In this document: positions 19,419 through 26,551 of the stretch, in pieces
Layout of the letters: every line of letters starts with the position of its first letter
How positions within the stretch are numbered: the stretch's first letter is position 1
NCBI GenBank assembly: GCA_041663585.1
Contig: JBAYMN010000001.1
Coordinates: 62,001-126,000 of the forward strand
Length of the DNA stretch: 64,000 bases
Direction of reading: 5' to 3'
From: JALOBO01 sp023228225
GTDB taxonomy: Bacteria; Bacillota; Clostridia; Christensenellales; UBA1242
Made by a program: the position numbers and the translations under genes
The notes under the pieces: model-generated
What the model was told of the DNA's origin: nothing
Database searches by the model: none
The model's input: only the letters and a program-made list of their open reading frames with translations

Positions 19419-19434
19419 GAGTCGCAGGCGACTC
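19419..19434. other. Tight GC-rich hairpin before a micropeptide gene
   Basis: GAGTCGC (19419-19425) pairs perfectly with GCGACTC (19428-19434), leaving only two loop bases. It stands out in AT-rich sequence and lies 13 bp before the AAAAGGAGGT of the 25-residue peptide gene. It has no U tract, so it may stabilise or regulate that message. Confidence 0.45.
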
Positions 19435-19462
19435 TGTTAATATAAAAAGGAGGTAATATTAA

Positions 19463-19540
19463 ATGGCAGTAGCAAAAAAAGTACCGGCAAAAAAGGCTCC
19501 ACCAGCAAAAAAAGCACCAGTTAAACCCGTTAAAAAATAA
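19463..19540 (+). CDS. 25-residue Lys/Ala/Pro-rich micropeptide
   Basis: ATG 19463 follows a near-perfect AAAAGGAGGT. The product contains AKKVPAKKAP followed by AKKAP and KPVKK, a histone H1-tail-like composition with no hydrophobic residue except Val. A strong terminator begins 66 bp after the stop. I infer possible nucleic-acid binding from charge only. It is too short for usual gene callers, but ribosome binding site, composition and terminator support it. Confidence 0.6.
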   Translation: MAVAKKVPAKKAPPAKKAPVKPVKK

Positions 19541-19606
19541 TTTTTAAATATGCTGTTTTAATGGGGAACGGCAATACTATAAATATTTACTAATATTAGT
19601 ATTATT

Positions 19607-19637
19607 AAAACGATGCAACCACTGCATCGTTTTTTAT
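19607..19637 (+). terminator. Strong intrinsic terminator
   Basis: AAAACGATGCA (19607-19617) pairs with TGCATCGTTTT (19623-19633) around ACCAC, followed by more T. It isolates the micropeptide gene from the rpsB operon. Confidence 0.9.
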
Positions 19638-19718
19638 GGTTATTGTTTTAAATAAAATTTTATTTTAAACTTAGCAATAAATATTTGCTAGTTTATCGGC
19701 ATTATTTATAAAAATGGC

Positions 19719-19747
19719 TTGATTTTTCCCCTGCTATATGTTACAAT
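19719..19747 (+). promoter_or_regulatory. Sigma-A-type promoter for rpsB-tsf
   Basis: TTGATT (19719-19724), 17-bp spacer, TACAAT (19742-19747). The transcript would start near 19754, giving an 80-nt leader. Confidence 0.8.
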
Positions 19748-19763
19748 CTAGCGTTTAAAATTA

Positions 19764-19811
19764 CACACTCAGTTATTAAACTGTTGCCGATAATGTCGGT
19801 GTGGGACTGAG
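19764..19811 (+). promoter_or_regulatory. Structured 5' leader of rpsB
   Basis: CTCAGT (19768-19773) can pair with ACTGAG (19806-19811), enclosing CCGA/TCGG (19787-19790 with 19796-19799). A competing pairing CACAC (19764-19768) with GTGTG (19799-19803) exists. S2 controls its own operon in several bacteria, so this may be an S2-binding leader; that is inference. Confidence 0.4.
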
Positions 19812-19836
19812 GCGGTTAAAACAGGAGGAAAATTTT

Positions 19837-20619
19837 ATGCCAGTAATTTCAATGAAACAACTTTTAGAAGCAGGTGTCCATTTTGGGCATCAAACAAGAA
19901 AATGGAACCCTAAAATGAAAAAGTACATTTTTACAGCACGTAACGATATTCATATTTTAAATCTTGAAGATACTGTTGTACAAGTTGACAAAGCCTACAA
20001 CTATATTAGAGATGCAGTTGCGCAAGGCAAGACAGTACTATTCGTTGGTACAAAAAAACAGGCGCAAGACTCTATTAAAGAAGAAGCAGAAAGATGTGGA
20101 ATGTTTTATATCAATTCGCGTTGGCTTGGCGGAACTTTAACAAACTTTAAAACCATTAGGTCAAGTGTTGAAAGGCTTAATAAATTAAATCAAATGGAAA
20201 AATTAGGCGAATTTGCACTACTTCCAAAAAAAGAAGTATTACAACTTAATAAAGAACGCGAAAAATTGCAATTAAATTTGGGCGGTATTAAAGATATGCA
20301 TTCTCTTCCCGGTGTTTTATTTATTATAGATACTAAAAAAGAACATATCGCTATCGCTGAGGCTCGTACGCTAAATATTCCTATTGTTGGATTAGTAGAT
20401 ACAAATGGTGACCCTGATGAAACAACAGTTTGTATTCCGGGAAATGATGATGCTATTAGAGCAATAAAACTTATTTCAAGTGCTATGGCTGATGCAGTTA
20501 TTGAGGCTAGGGAAGGATTACAAGTTAAACCACAAAATGCAGAAATAAAAGATGAGGAAATTAATCTTTCAGAAGTTTTAAATAATGACGAAACCTTTAA
20601 TCCGGAATCAGCGCAATAA
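19837..20619 (+). CDS. rpsB: 30S ribosomal protein S2
   Basis: A 260-residue S2, normal length. It starts [19 protein letters not shown] and contains [14 protein letters not shown] and [15 protein letters not shown] 19837 follows AGGAGGAA; an upstream in-frame start lies inside the leader and is rejected. First gene of a long translation and envelope cluster. Confidence 0.98.
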   Translation: MPVISMKQLLEAGVHFGHQTRKWNPKMKKYIFTARNDIHILNLEDTVVQVDKAYNYIRDAVAQGKTVLFVGTKKQAQDSIKEEAERCGMFYINSRWLGGTLTNFKTIRSSVERLNKLNQMEKLGEFALLPKKEVLQLNKEREKLQLNLGGIKDMHSLPGVLFIIDTKKEHIAIAEARTLNIPIVGLVDTNGDPDETTVCIPGNDDAIRAIKLISSAMADAVIEAREGLQVKPQNAEIKDEEINLSEVLNNDETFNPESAQ

Positions 20620-20638
20620 TTTAATTAGGAGTTCAAAT

Positions 20639-21289
20639 ATGATTACAACTGAAAATATTGTAAAATTAAGACAAAGCACCGGTGCGGGTATTTTAGATTG
20701 CAAAAAAGCATTAGAAAACTCTAATGGTGATATTGAAAAAGCAGCCATATATTTACGCGAAAAAGGCATCACTACTGCCGCAAAAAAAGCAGACAGAATT
20801 GCCTCCGAAGGTGTTGTTGCTTCATATATTCATATGGGTGGTAAAATTGGCGTTCTTTTAGAGGTAAACTGTGAAACAGATTTTGTTGCTAACAGTACGC
20901 AGTTTAACGAACTTGTTAAAAATATTGCATTACAAATCGCCGCTTCAAAACCTGAATGCATTGCCATTAGCGATGTAAATCTTGCAAATTTGGAAAATGA
21001 AAAACAAATTTTTAAAGCACAGGCTATAAACGAAGGCAAGCCTAATGCTATCATAGAAAAAATGGTAGAAGGAAGAGTGAAAAAATATTATCAAGATAAT
21101 TGCTTATTAGAGCAATTTTATGTAAAAGACCCTTCAAAAACTATTACAACAGTACTAAATGAGGCTATTTTAGCAATTGGTGAAAAAATTACAATTAGAA
21201 GATTTACTCGTTATGAAATGGGTGAAGGTCTTGTAAAACGATCTGAAAATTTTGCAGAAGAAATCCAAAAACAAATTACAAATAAGTAA
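20639..21289 (+). CDS. tsf: Elongation factor Ts
   Basis: A 216-residue short-form EF-Ts, the nucleotide exchange factor for EF-Tu. It has the UBA-like N-terminus (LRQSTGAGILDCKKAL), then VNCETDFVA in the core. ATG 20639 follows AGGAG at 20627-20631. The protein is shorter than the Bacillus protein (about 290 residues) because the core domain is reduced. pyrH, the usual next gene, is absent. Confidence 0.97.
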   Translation: MITTENIVKLRQSTGAGILDCKKALENSNGDIEKAAIYLREKGITTAAKKADRIASEGVVASYIHMGGKIGVLLEVNCETDFVANSTQFNELVKNIALQIAASKPECIAISDVNLANLENEKQIFKAQAINEGKPNAIIEKMVEGRVKKYYQDNCLLEQFYVKDPSKTITTVLNEAILAIGEKITIRRFTRYEMGEGLVKRSENFAEEIQKQITNK

Positions 21290-21329
21290 TATCACCGCTT
21301 GTCCTATGTTTTTACTATTGTAAATTTTT

Positions 21330-21352
21330 ACCAAATTTTGTTTGGTTTTTTT
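21330..21352 (+). terminator. Terminator after tsf
   Basis: ACCAAA (21330-21335) pairs with TTTGGT (21341-21346), followed by a run of T. A possible promoter (TTGGTT, 17 bp, TAAAAT at 21365-21370) overlaps it for the next gene. Confidence 0.65.
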
Positions 21353-21385
21353 ATCCACATATGTTAAAATAATTTATGGTGATTT

Positions 21386-21937
21386 ATGAATGAATTTATT
21401 AATAATAAAATTGATTATGCTAGTTTACAAGTTAAATTTTGTGCTTATAAAGTTCGCCTGCAAAATCAAATTAAAAAGTTCAATAAAAGTAGTGAATATT
21501 TTAAACATTCCCACCCGTTATATCTAGTTTTATCTATTATTGGTGCGGTATGTTTGGTTGGTATTTTTTTTGTGGCTAGACAATTTTCTATTCCGCAAAG
21601 CGAGTTTTTTATGTATGCAATCTTTGGCTCAGTTTGTCCATTAGTTGATTTATGCGGGTTTGCTAATTATAAAATACAACAGGCTAGATGTAATAATTTA
21701 AATAACAAAATTAACAAAATGAATTTGGATTTGTATAATGTACTTATGGCTCAGTCAAATTACACTTATCAAAGTAATACGCCGGAAGTTAAACATATTA
21801 TAGACCCAAATCTTGCTGTGGACCCAAGATTATCAGCAAAAGAACAAAATTCAATTACAATAAAACCTAGAATTAAAATAGATGACAGAAGAAAATTAAA
21901 ATTAGTCAGTGTACAAGATGATGAGCAAGAAAAATAA
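21386..21937 (+). CDS. Small two-segment membrane protein, unknown
   Basis: A 183-residue protein with charged ends and two hydrophobic segments (about residues 46-66 and 72-92). The C-terminal third is polar, with a KPRIKIDDRRKLK basic stretch. I recognise no family. The ribosome binding site is weak (GGTGA). It occupies, with the next gene, the position where pyrH normally lies between tsf and frr. Confidence 0.6.
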   Translation: MNEFINNKIDYASLQVKFCAYKVRLQNQIKKFNKSSEYFKHSHPLYLVLSIIGAVCLVGIFFVARQFSIPQSEFFMYAIFGSVCPLVDLCGFANYKIQQARCNNLNNKINKMNLDLYNVLMAQSNYTYQSNTPEVKHIIDPNLAVDPRLSAKEQNSITIKPRIKIDDRRKLKLVSVQDDEQEK

Positions 21938-21996
21938 ATCTAACACATAATTTTAGTGTGTGAATTTTTAATGAAAAGGTTATTACTAAAAACATT

Positions 21997-22024
21997 TTGA
22001 CATTTATTATTAATGTGATAGAAT
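21997..22024 (+). promoter_or_regulatory. Sigma-A-type promoter
   Basis: TTGACA (21997-22002), 16-bp spacer, TAGAAT (22019-22024), directly before the GGAGG of the next gene. Confidence 0.75.
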
Positions 22025-22045
22025 TTTGATGTTTGGAGGATAATA

Positions 22046-22510
22046 ATGATAAGTAGCAAAGAAAATTTAAAGTTACTTGAAGATAAACTTCTTAGATTAT
22101 ATGATGAACAAGAGTTAGTAGAAAAAAATTTGTCAAAATTATCTAAAAAGGAAAGTGCTTTCGGCTGGTATGCGCAATCTATATACGGAGGCAGTATTTT
22201 GTTGGGAACTTTTTCTATCTTTACAAGTTTTATTACTAGTGGATTAATGCTTATTGTTACTGCTATATCAACATTGATATGCGCAAGCACAAGAATATAC
22301 CAAAATGCTATTGGTAAGAAAGTTGCCCAACTTGAAAAACAATTAAGTGAATTAAAAACAGAACAAAGTTATACAAAATATGATTATTTGAAATTAAAAT
22401 TATCTAACCATATAAAATACAGGGTTCAACAAAGAACAACTATACATAATCCGATTATTCAACATGCTAAAAATATAACTAGTAATAATGATAATGGACA
22501 AGAAAGATAG
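22046..22510 (+). CDS. Coiled-coil membrane protein, unknown
   Basis: A 154-residue protein: an N-terminal charged helix with coiled-coil character (residues 4-35), two hydrophobic segments (about 45-65 and 68-85), then a second charged helix (90-110) and a basic, Asn-rich tail. It resembles its upstream neighbour in overall design, so the two may be functionally linked. GGAGGA precedes ATG 22046. No family recognised. Confidence 0.65.
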   Translation: MISSKENLKLLEDKLLRLYDEQELVEKNLSKLSKKESAFGWYAQSIYGGSILLGTFSIFTSFITSGLMLIVTAISTLICASTRIYQNAIGKKVAQLEKQLSELKTEQSYTKYDYLKLKLSNHIKYRVQQRTTIHNPIIQHAKNITSNNDNGQER

Positions 22511-22569
22511 ATTTTGTTTGCATTTAAGTTCAATTATTTAAAAATATGTTAAATTATAATAATTGGGTA

Positions 22570-22598
22570 TTGACATCAACAAAATTGAATAGTATACT
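22570..22598 (+). promoter_or_regulatory. Strong orphan sigma-A-type promoter
   Basis: TTGACA (22570-22575), 17-bp spacer, TATACT (22593-22598). No ORF follows before the terminator near 22750, so it appears to drive a small RNA. Confidence 0.8.
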
Positions 22599-22604
22599 GT
22601 TATT

Positions 22605-22758
22605 GCTTAATGAATTTAAACCCATTAACAATTACACTTTGCGGTTACATTGAAACAATAAAAATCTCCAACAAAAAACTTTTATTTTTTGCAATAGATA
22701 TAAATTCCGCAATTTAGTCCTGTTCACTTTAAATTAGGGTGTGCGGGATTTTTATTTT
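22605..22758 (+). ncRNA. Candidate small RNA between a strong promoter and a terminator
   Basis: About 150 nt with no ORF or ribosome binding site. Possible helices are AATTTAAA (22613-22620) with TTTAAATT (22728-22735), TTGCGG (22639-22644) with CCGCAA (22707-22712), and an apical CAAAAAA/TTTTTTG hairpin (22672-22678 with 22685-22691); these nest into a rod with an 18/15-nt central bubble, reminiscent of 6S RNA. The 3' end offers an alternative: ATTCCGCA (22704-22711) with TGCGGGAT (22742-22749) then TTTTTATTTT, a terminator. frr downstream has its own promoter, so this looks like a separate transcript. Class not established. Confidence 0.55.
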
Positions 22759-22798
22759 ACCAATCTGTGTTTAAAATAACCAAATATATATAATTCGT

Positions 22799-22827
22799 TT
22801 GCTAAACAGTCACAAATCTTGTAGAAT
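22799..22827 (+). promoter_or_regulatory. Sigma-A-type promoter for frr
   Basis: TTGCTA (22799-22804), 17-bp spacer, TAGAAT (22822-22827), 37 bp before ATG 22865. Confidence 0.7.
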
Positions 22828-22864
22828 ATACAGTATATTATATACTAATAAGAAGGTGTTATCT

Positions 22865-23440
22865 ATGTATTATGAAAATTCTGAAATTAATAAGAGTTTT
22901 GAAACTTTAAAAACTAATTGTGAAAGTGTTATGGACTTTTTAAGACGAGAACTTTCTACAATTAGAGCTGGCAGAGCCAATCCACGCATACTTGATAGAG
23001 TAACAATAGATTATTATGGCGCTAGAACGCCACTACAACATATGGCAAATATTTCTGTGCCAGATGCACGCACTTTACTAATTTCGTTATGGGATACTTC
23101 AAAAATTAGAGAAGTAGTTAAGGCAATTAACGAAGTTGATGCTACTCTTAATCCTTCTGATGATGGAAAAGCCATAAGAATTATTTTTCCTTTACTTAAC
23201 GAAGAGCGACGCAAAGAACTTGTTAAAAATGTCAGGAAAGAAACTGAAAACGCCAAGGTTGGAGTTAGAAATCATCGCAGAGATTGTTTAGAAATGCTTA
23301 AACGCATTAAAAAAGACAGCAATATTTCAGAAGATATGATGTCATCGGTTGAAGATGATGTTCAAAGAATTGTAGATTCTTACAATATTATGATTGAAAA
23401 AATCACCGCAGATAAAGAAAAAGAAATATTGGAAATATAA
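22865..23440 (+). CDS. frr: Ribosome recycling factor
   Basis: A 191-residue RRF, normal length, with FLRRELSTIRAGRANP and the conserved GARTPLQHMANISVPDAR block, then PLLNEERRKELVK. It splits post-termination ribosomes with EF-G. AGAAGGTG precedes ATG 22865. Confidence 0.97.
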   Translation: MYYENSEINKSFETLKTNCESVMDFLRRELSTIRAGRANPRILDRVTIDYYGARTPLQHMANISVPDARTLLISLWDTSKIREVVKAINEVDATLNPSDDGKAIRIIFPLLNEERRKELVKNVRKETENAKVGVRNHRRDCLEMLKRIKKDSNISEDMMSSVEDDVQRIVDSYNIMIEKITADKEKEILEI

Positions 23441-23441
23441 A

Positions 23442-23627
23442 ATGTTTGAAAAATATATTGGTATGCCTATTGATAAGGCAGTTTTAAATCTTACATCTCG
23501 TGGTTATAATATTGTAAACATTTTTGATAATAGTTCACGAGTCAATGGTAACTTAAAACTTGTAGTAAAAATTGAAATTGAAGGCAATAATTTAAGTATT
23601 TACACGGCTGATTTTCTTAATAAATAA
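23442..23627 (+). CDS. 61-residue protein, unknown
   Basis: Starts one base after the frr stop. The sequence opens YIGMPIDKAVLNLTSRGY, a helix pattern seen in small PASTA- or inhibitor-like folds, followed by two beta-type segments. I do not recognise a family. A GGAAAT inside the frr end is the only possible ribosome site, suggesting translational coupling. Confidence 0.55.
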   Translation: MFEKYIGMPIDKAVLNLTSRGYNIVNIFDNSSRVNGNLKLVVKIEIEGNNLSIYTADFLNK

Positions 23628-23646
23628 TTTTAGTAGGAGATAGTAA

Positions 23647-24357
23647 TTGAAATTAAAAAAAGTTGAAATTGATATGTCTAATTTGCCAACACACATAGCA
23701 TTTATTATGGACGGCAATGGTAGATGGGCAATAAAAAGAAAATTATCGCGCACATTAGGGCATAAAGCGGGTATTGAAGCACTTAGGCGCGTGCTTGACC
23801 GTTCAGTAATGTTAGGTATTAAAATAATTTCTCTATATGCTTTTTCTACTGAAAACTGGAAAAGACCGAAAGATGAAGTTGATGAAATTTTCAGATTGCT
23901 TAGAGAATATTTAAATGAGGATACAAAAAAAATTGTTGAACAAGGCATTAAAATTGTTACTATGGGTGATTTATCAAAATTACCGGAAGATATAAGGCAA
24001 GCATTTGAAAAAGTAATTTTTGATACGAAAAATTGCACAAAACATATATTTAATATAGGCATTAATTATGGCGGAAGGCCGGAAATTATTAGAGCAGTAA
24101 ACAGTATTATTGCATCTGGTGTTAAAAATATTGATGAACAAGATTTTAAAAAGTATTTGTATACCGTCGATTTACCAGACCCAGATTTTATTGTTAGAAC
24201 TAGTGGGGAAATGCGACTTAGCAATTTTATGCCCTATCAAAGTGCCTATTCTGAATTTTATTTTCCTAAAACTTATTGGCCCGATTTTAAAGAAAAAGAA
24301 CTTGACAATGCAATAATTGAATATCAAAGTAGATGTAGGCGCTTTGGTGCAATCTAA
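23647..24357 (+). CDS. uppS: Undecaprenyl diphosphate synthase
   Basis: A 236-residue cis-prenyltransferase that makes the lipid carrier for peptidoglycan. The catalytic Asp is in IMDGNGRWA, with GHKAG, YAFSTENWKRP and RTSGEMRLSNF following. TTG 23647 is preferred as the start because AGGAG at 23635-23639 is well spaced; the first ATG (23674) would lie just before the IMDGNG strand. Confidence 0.96.
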   Translation: MKLKKVEIDMSNLPTHIAFIMDGNGRWAIKRKLSRTLGHKAGIEALRRVLDRSVMLGIKIISLYAFSTENWKRPKDEVDEIFRLLREYLNEDTKKIVEQGIKIVTMGDLSKLPEDIRQAFEKVIFDTKNCTKHIFNIGINYGGRPEIIRAVNSIIASGVKNIDEQDFKKYLYTVDLPDPDFIVRTSGEMRLSNFMPYQSAYSEFYFPKTYWPDFKEKELDNAIIEYQSRCRRFGAI

Positions 24358-24379
24358 TGAAAAATTATGGAGGTATAAT

Positions 24380-25357
24380 ATGAAAAAAAGGACAATTACA
24401 GGTTTAATTTTAGTAGCATGTTTATTAAGTATATTAGCATTAAGATTTGTATCAATTTATATTTTTGATGCATTTATTATGGCTATTACAATTTGTTGCA
24501 TTATTGAAGTTGTCAAGGCATATAAAGTTGGGGGAAATAGGACATATTTATTTGCGCCTATTGTATTTGTAGTGCTTTCATATATTAGTATTTTATATGC
24601 AGTCAGCGATTCGCTCAGTTTGTGGGAAACTTTATTTTGCATTGTATCCAGTTTCGCTGTTTCTGTTTTATTGATGCTTAGTTTTGGTTTGCTTATGTAC
24701 AATAAATCTAAAAATGAAATGGCGAGTATTGTAAAAGAAAATCCTTTAAACTTTGAGCAGAAATTAAAAACTGATGTTTTAACATATACTCTTCATAAAA
24801 TAGTCAAATCGGTGCAAATTTTATTATATCCGTGCTTACTATTAATTACACTTTTGGCGGTTAATCACTTGACCGAAATAAAAGATTTAGGAATTTCAGC
24901 ACAGGCAGATTTAGGATTTCTAGCAATAATTTCTATTTGTGCAATTACAGTATTTACAGATATGTTTGCTTTGTTTGTTGGAATAACTGTAAAGGGACCT
25001 AAACTTTGCCCCAGAATTAGTCCTAAAAAAACTATATCTGGTGCTATTGGCGGATTTTTAGGAGGCACATTAGCATCAATTGCAGTTTTTTATATTTTTA
25101 ATTCAATACCTGCTTATAATTTTGCGTTTGCTAATAATTTAACAGTTTGGTCTTTTGTATTACTTGGTACAGTAGGTGCGGTGGCATCGGAAATTGGCGA
25201 TCTTGTTGCTTCGGTATTAAAACGCAAAGTAGGTATAAAAGATTACGGCACAATATTTATCGGTCAAGGCGGATTTATGGACAGGCTGGACAGCATTATG
25301 CTTAATTCCGCGTGGGTTCTTATTTTCTTTTTGGTAGTCATTAATAATTTTGCATAA
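24380..25357 (+). CDS. cdsA: Phosphatidate cytidylyltransferase (CDP-DAG synthase)
   Basis: A 325-residue polytopic membrane enzyme making CDP-diacylglycerol for phospholipids. Several hydrophobic segments run through the protein. The C-terminal signature reads SVLKRKVGIKDYG, then GQGGFMDRLD: the Lys-Asp and Asp-Arg-x-Asp metal sites are intact, but the usual His of HGG is Gln. ATGGAGGT precedes ATG 24380. dxr normally follows cdsA and is missing here. Confidence 0.93.
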   Translation: MKKRTITGLILVACLLSILALRFVSIYIFDAFIMAITICCIIEVVKAYKVGGNRTYLFAPIVFVVLSYISILYAVSDSLSLWETLFCIVSSFAVSVLLMLSFGLLMYNKSKNEMASIVKENPLNFEQKLKTDVLTYTLHKIVKSVQILLYPCLLLITLLAVNHLTEIKDLGISAQADLGFLAIISICAITVFTDMFALFVGITVKGPKLCPRISPKKTISGAIGGFLGGTLASIAVFYIFNSIPAYNFAFANNLTVWSFVLLGTVGAVASEIGDLVASVLKRKVGIKDYGTIFIGQGGFMDRLDSIMLNSAWVLIFFLVVINNFA

Positions 25358-25392
25358 TCAAGTCAATTATTAGTGTAAATAACATACAATTA

Positions 25393-25420
25393 TTGTTCTT
25401 ATCATAAATTTTGTTATAAT
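25393..25420 (+). promoter_or_regulatory. Sigma-A-type promoter for rseP
   Basis: TTGTTC (25393-25398), 16-bp spacer, TATAAT (25415-25420), right before the ribosome binding site. Confidence 0.6.
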
Positions 25421-25438
25421 TTAACTTTGGAGGCTAAT

Positions 25439-26512
25439 TTGAATTTTTCTTTATTAAATTTTGATTTTTTAAATACTTTATCCACAGTGTTTTATGTTTT
25501 ACTTGCAATTGGCGTACTATTATTTATGGTAACAATTCACGAATTGGGGCATTATACGGCGGGCAAGATTTTAAAATTTAAAATTAACGAATTTTCCATT
25601 GGATTTGGAAAGGCCTTATGGTCTAAAACTAATAAAAGCGGAGAAAAGGTTTCACTAAGACTTGTTCCTTTGGGTGGCTATTGCGCTTTTGAAGGTGAAG
25701 ATGAAAATAGTGATAATCCGAAAGCATTTAATAATCAAAAACCTTGGAAAAGGCTGATTGTATTATTTTCGGGTGTTTTATTTAACTTTTTGTCAGCAAT
25801 CTTGTTTTCAGCAATACTGCTTACATTTGTAGGCTATTCTAACATAGTACAAGTTGCTAGTATAGAAACTGCTGATTGGAACTTAAATACACAAATTGAA
25901 GTTGGTGATGTTATTTATGGAGCGAATGGAAATGAGTTTTCATATTTTGAAGATGAGTATTTATCAAGTGTAATTGCTGATACCGAAATCGGCGGAAGTA
26001 TTGATTTGCTTATTGAAAGAGATGGTGTAAAACAAACTGTTACAGTTGTTAAGTACGACACAACCGAATTTATTGATTCTGTTGCTGTCGGCAGAATTGG
26101 CATTACTATGCAAAACTATAAATTTAATGTTTTTGAATCTTTTATTAGAGCCTTTCCGCTAACCGTTAGTTTTGCATATAAAGTACTTTACTTTTTGGTT
26201 ATGCTAATTATTGGTTCACTTTCATTAAGTCAAGTAGGCGGACCACTTACTACAATAGGGGCCATAGCAACATACACTAAGATGAGTTTTGCAAATTTAC
26301 TTGTGTTAATGCCGTTAATATCTGCAAACCTTGCAGTATTTAACTTGTTGCCATTTCCAGCACTAGATGGTGCTAGAATGGTATTCGTAGGATTAGAATG
26401 GATAAGAAAAAAGCCTATTAACAGAAAAATAGAAGGCTATATTCATTTTGGTGGCTTAGTTGTGTTATTTGCATTTATTATTATTGTTGATTTAATTCAC
26501 ATTTTTTCATAA
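25439..26512 (+). CDS. rseP: Site-2 protease RseP/RasP (RIP zinc metalloprotease)
   Basis: A 357-residue intramembrane protease. HELGH at residues 34-38 holds the zinc ligands, a PDZ-like region covers about residues 130-215, and NLLPFPALDG near the C-terminus supplies the third ligand. Four membrane segments are visible. TTG 25439 is chosen because GGAGG (25429-25433) precedes it with proper spacing. In Bacillus the homologue clears anti-sigma factors and signal-peptide remnants. Confidence 0.95.
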   Translation: MNFSLLNFDFLNTLSTVFYVLLAIGVLLFMVTIHELGHYTAGKILKFKINEFSIGFGKALWSKTNKSGEKVSLRLVPLGGYCAFEGEDENSDNPKAFNNQKPWKRLIVLFSGVLFNFLSAILFSAILLTFVGYSNIVQVASIETADWNLNTQIEVGDVIYGANGNEFSYFEDEYLSSVIADTEIGGSIDLLIERDGVKQTVTVVKYDTTEFIDSVAVGRIGITMQNYKFNVFESFIRAFPLTVSFAYKVLYFLVMLIIGSLSLSQVGGPLTTIGAIATYTKMSFANLLVLMPLISANLAVFNLLPFPALDGARMVFVGLEWIRKKPINRKIEGYIHFGGLVVLFAFIIIVDLIHIFS

Positions 26513-26551
26513 ACATAAGTTTTTACCTAAGATTAATTTAAAAGGATTATT

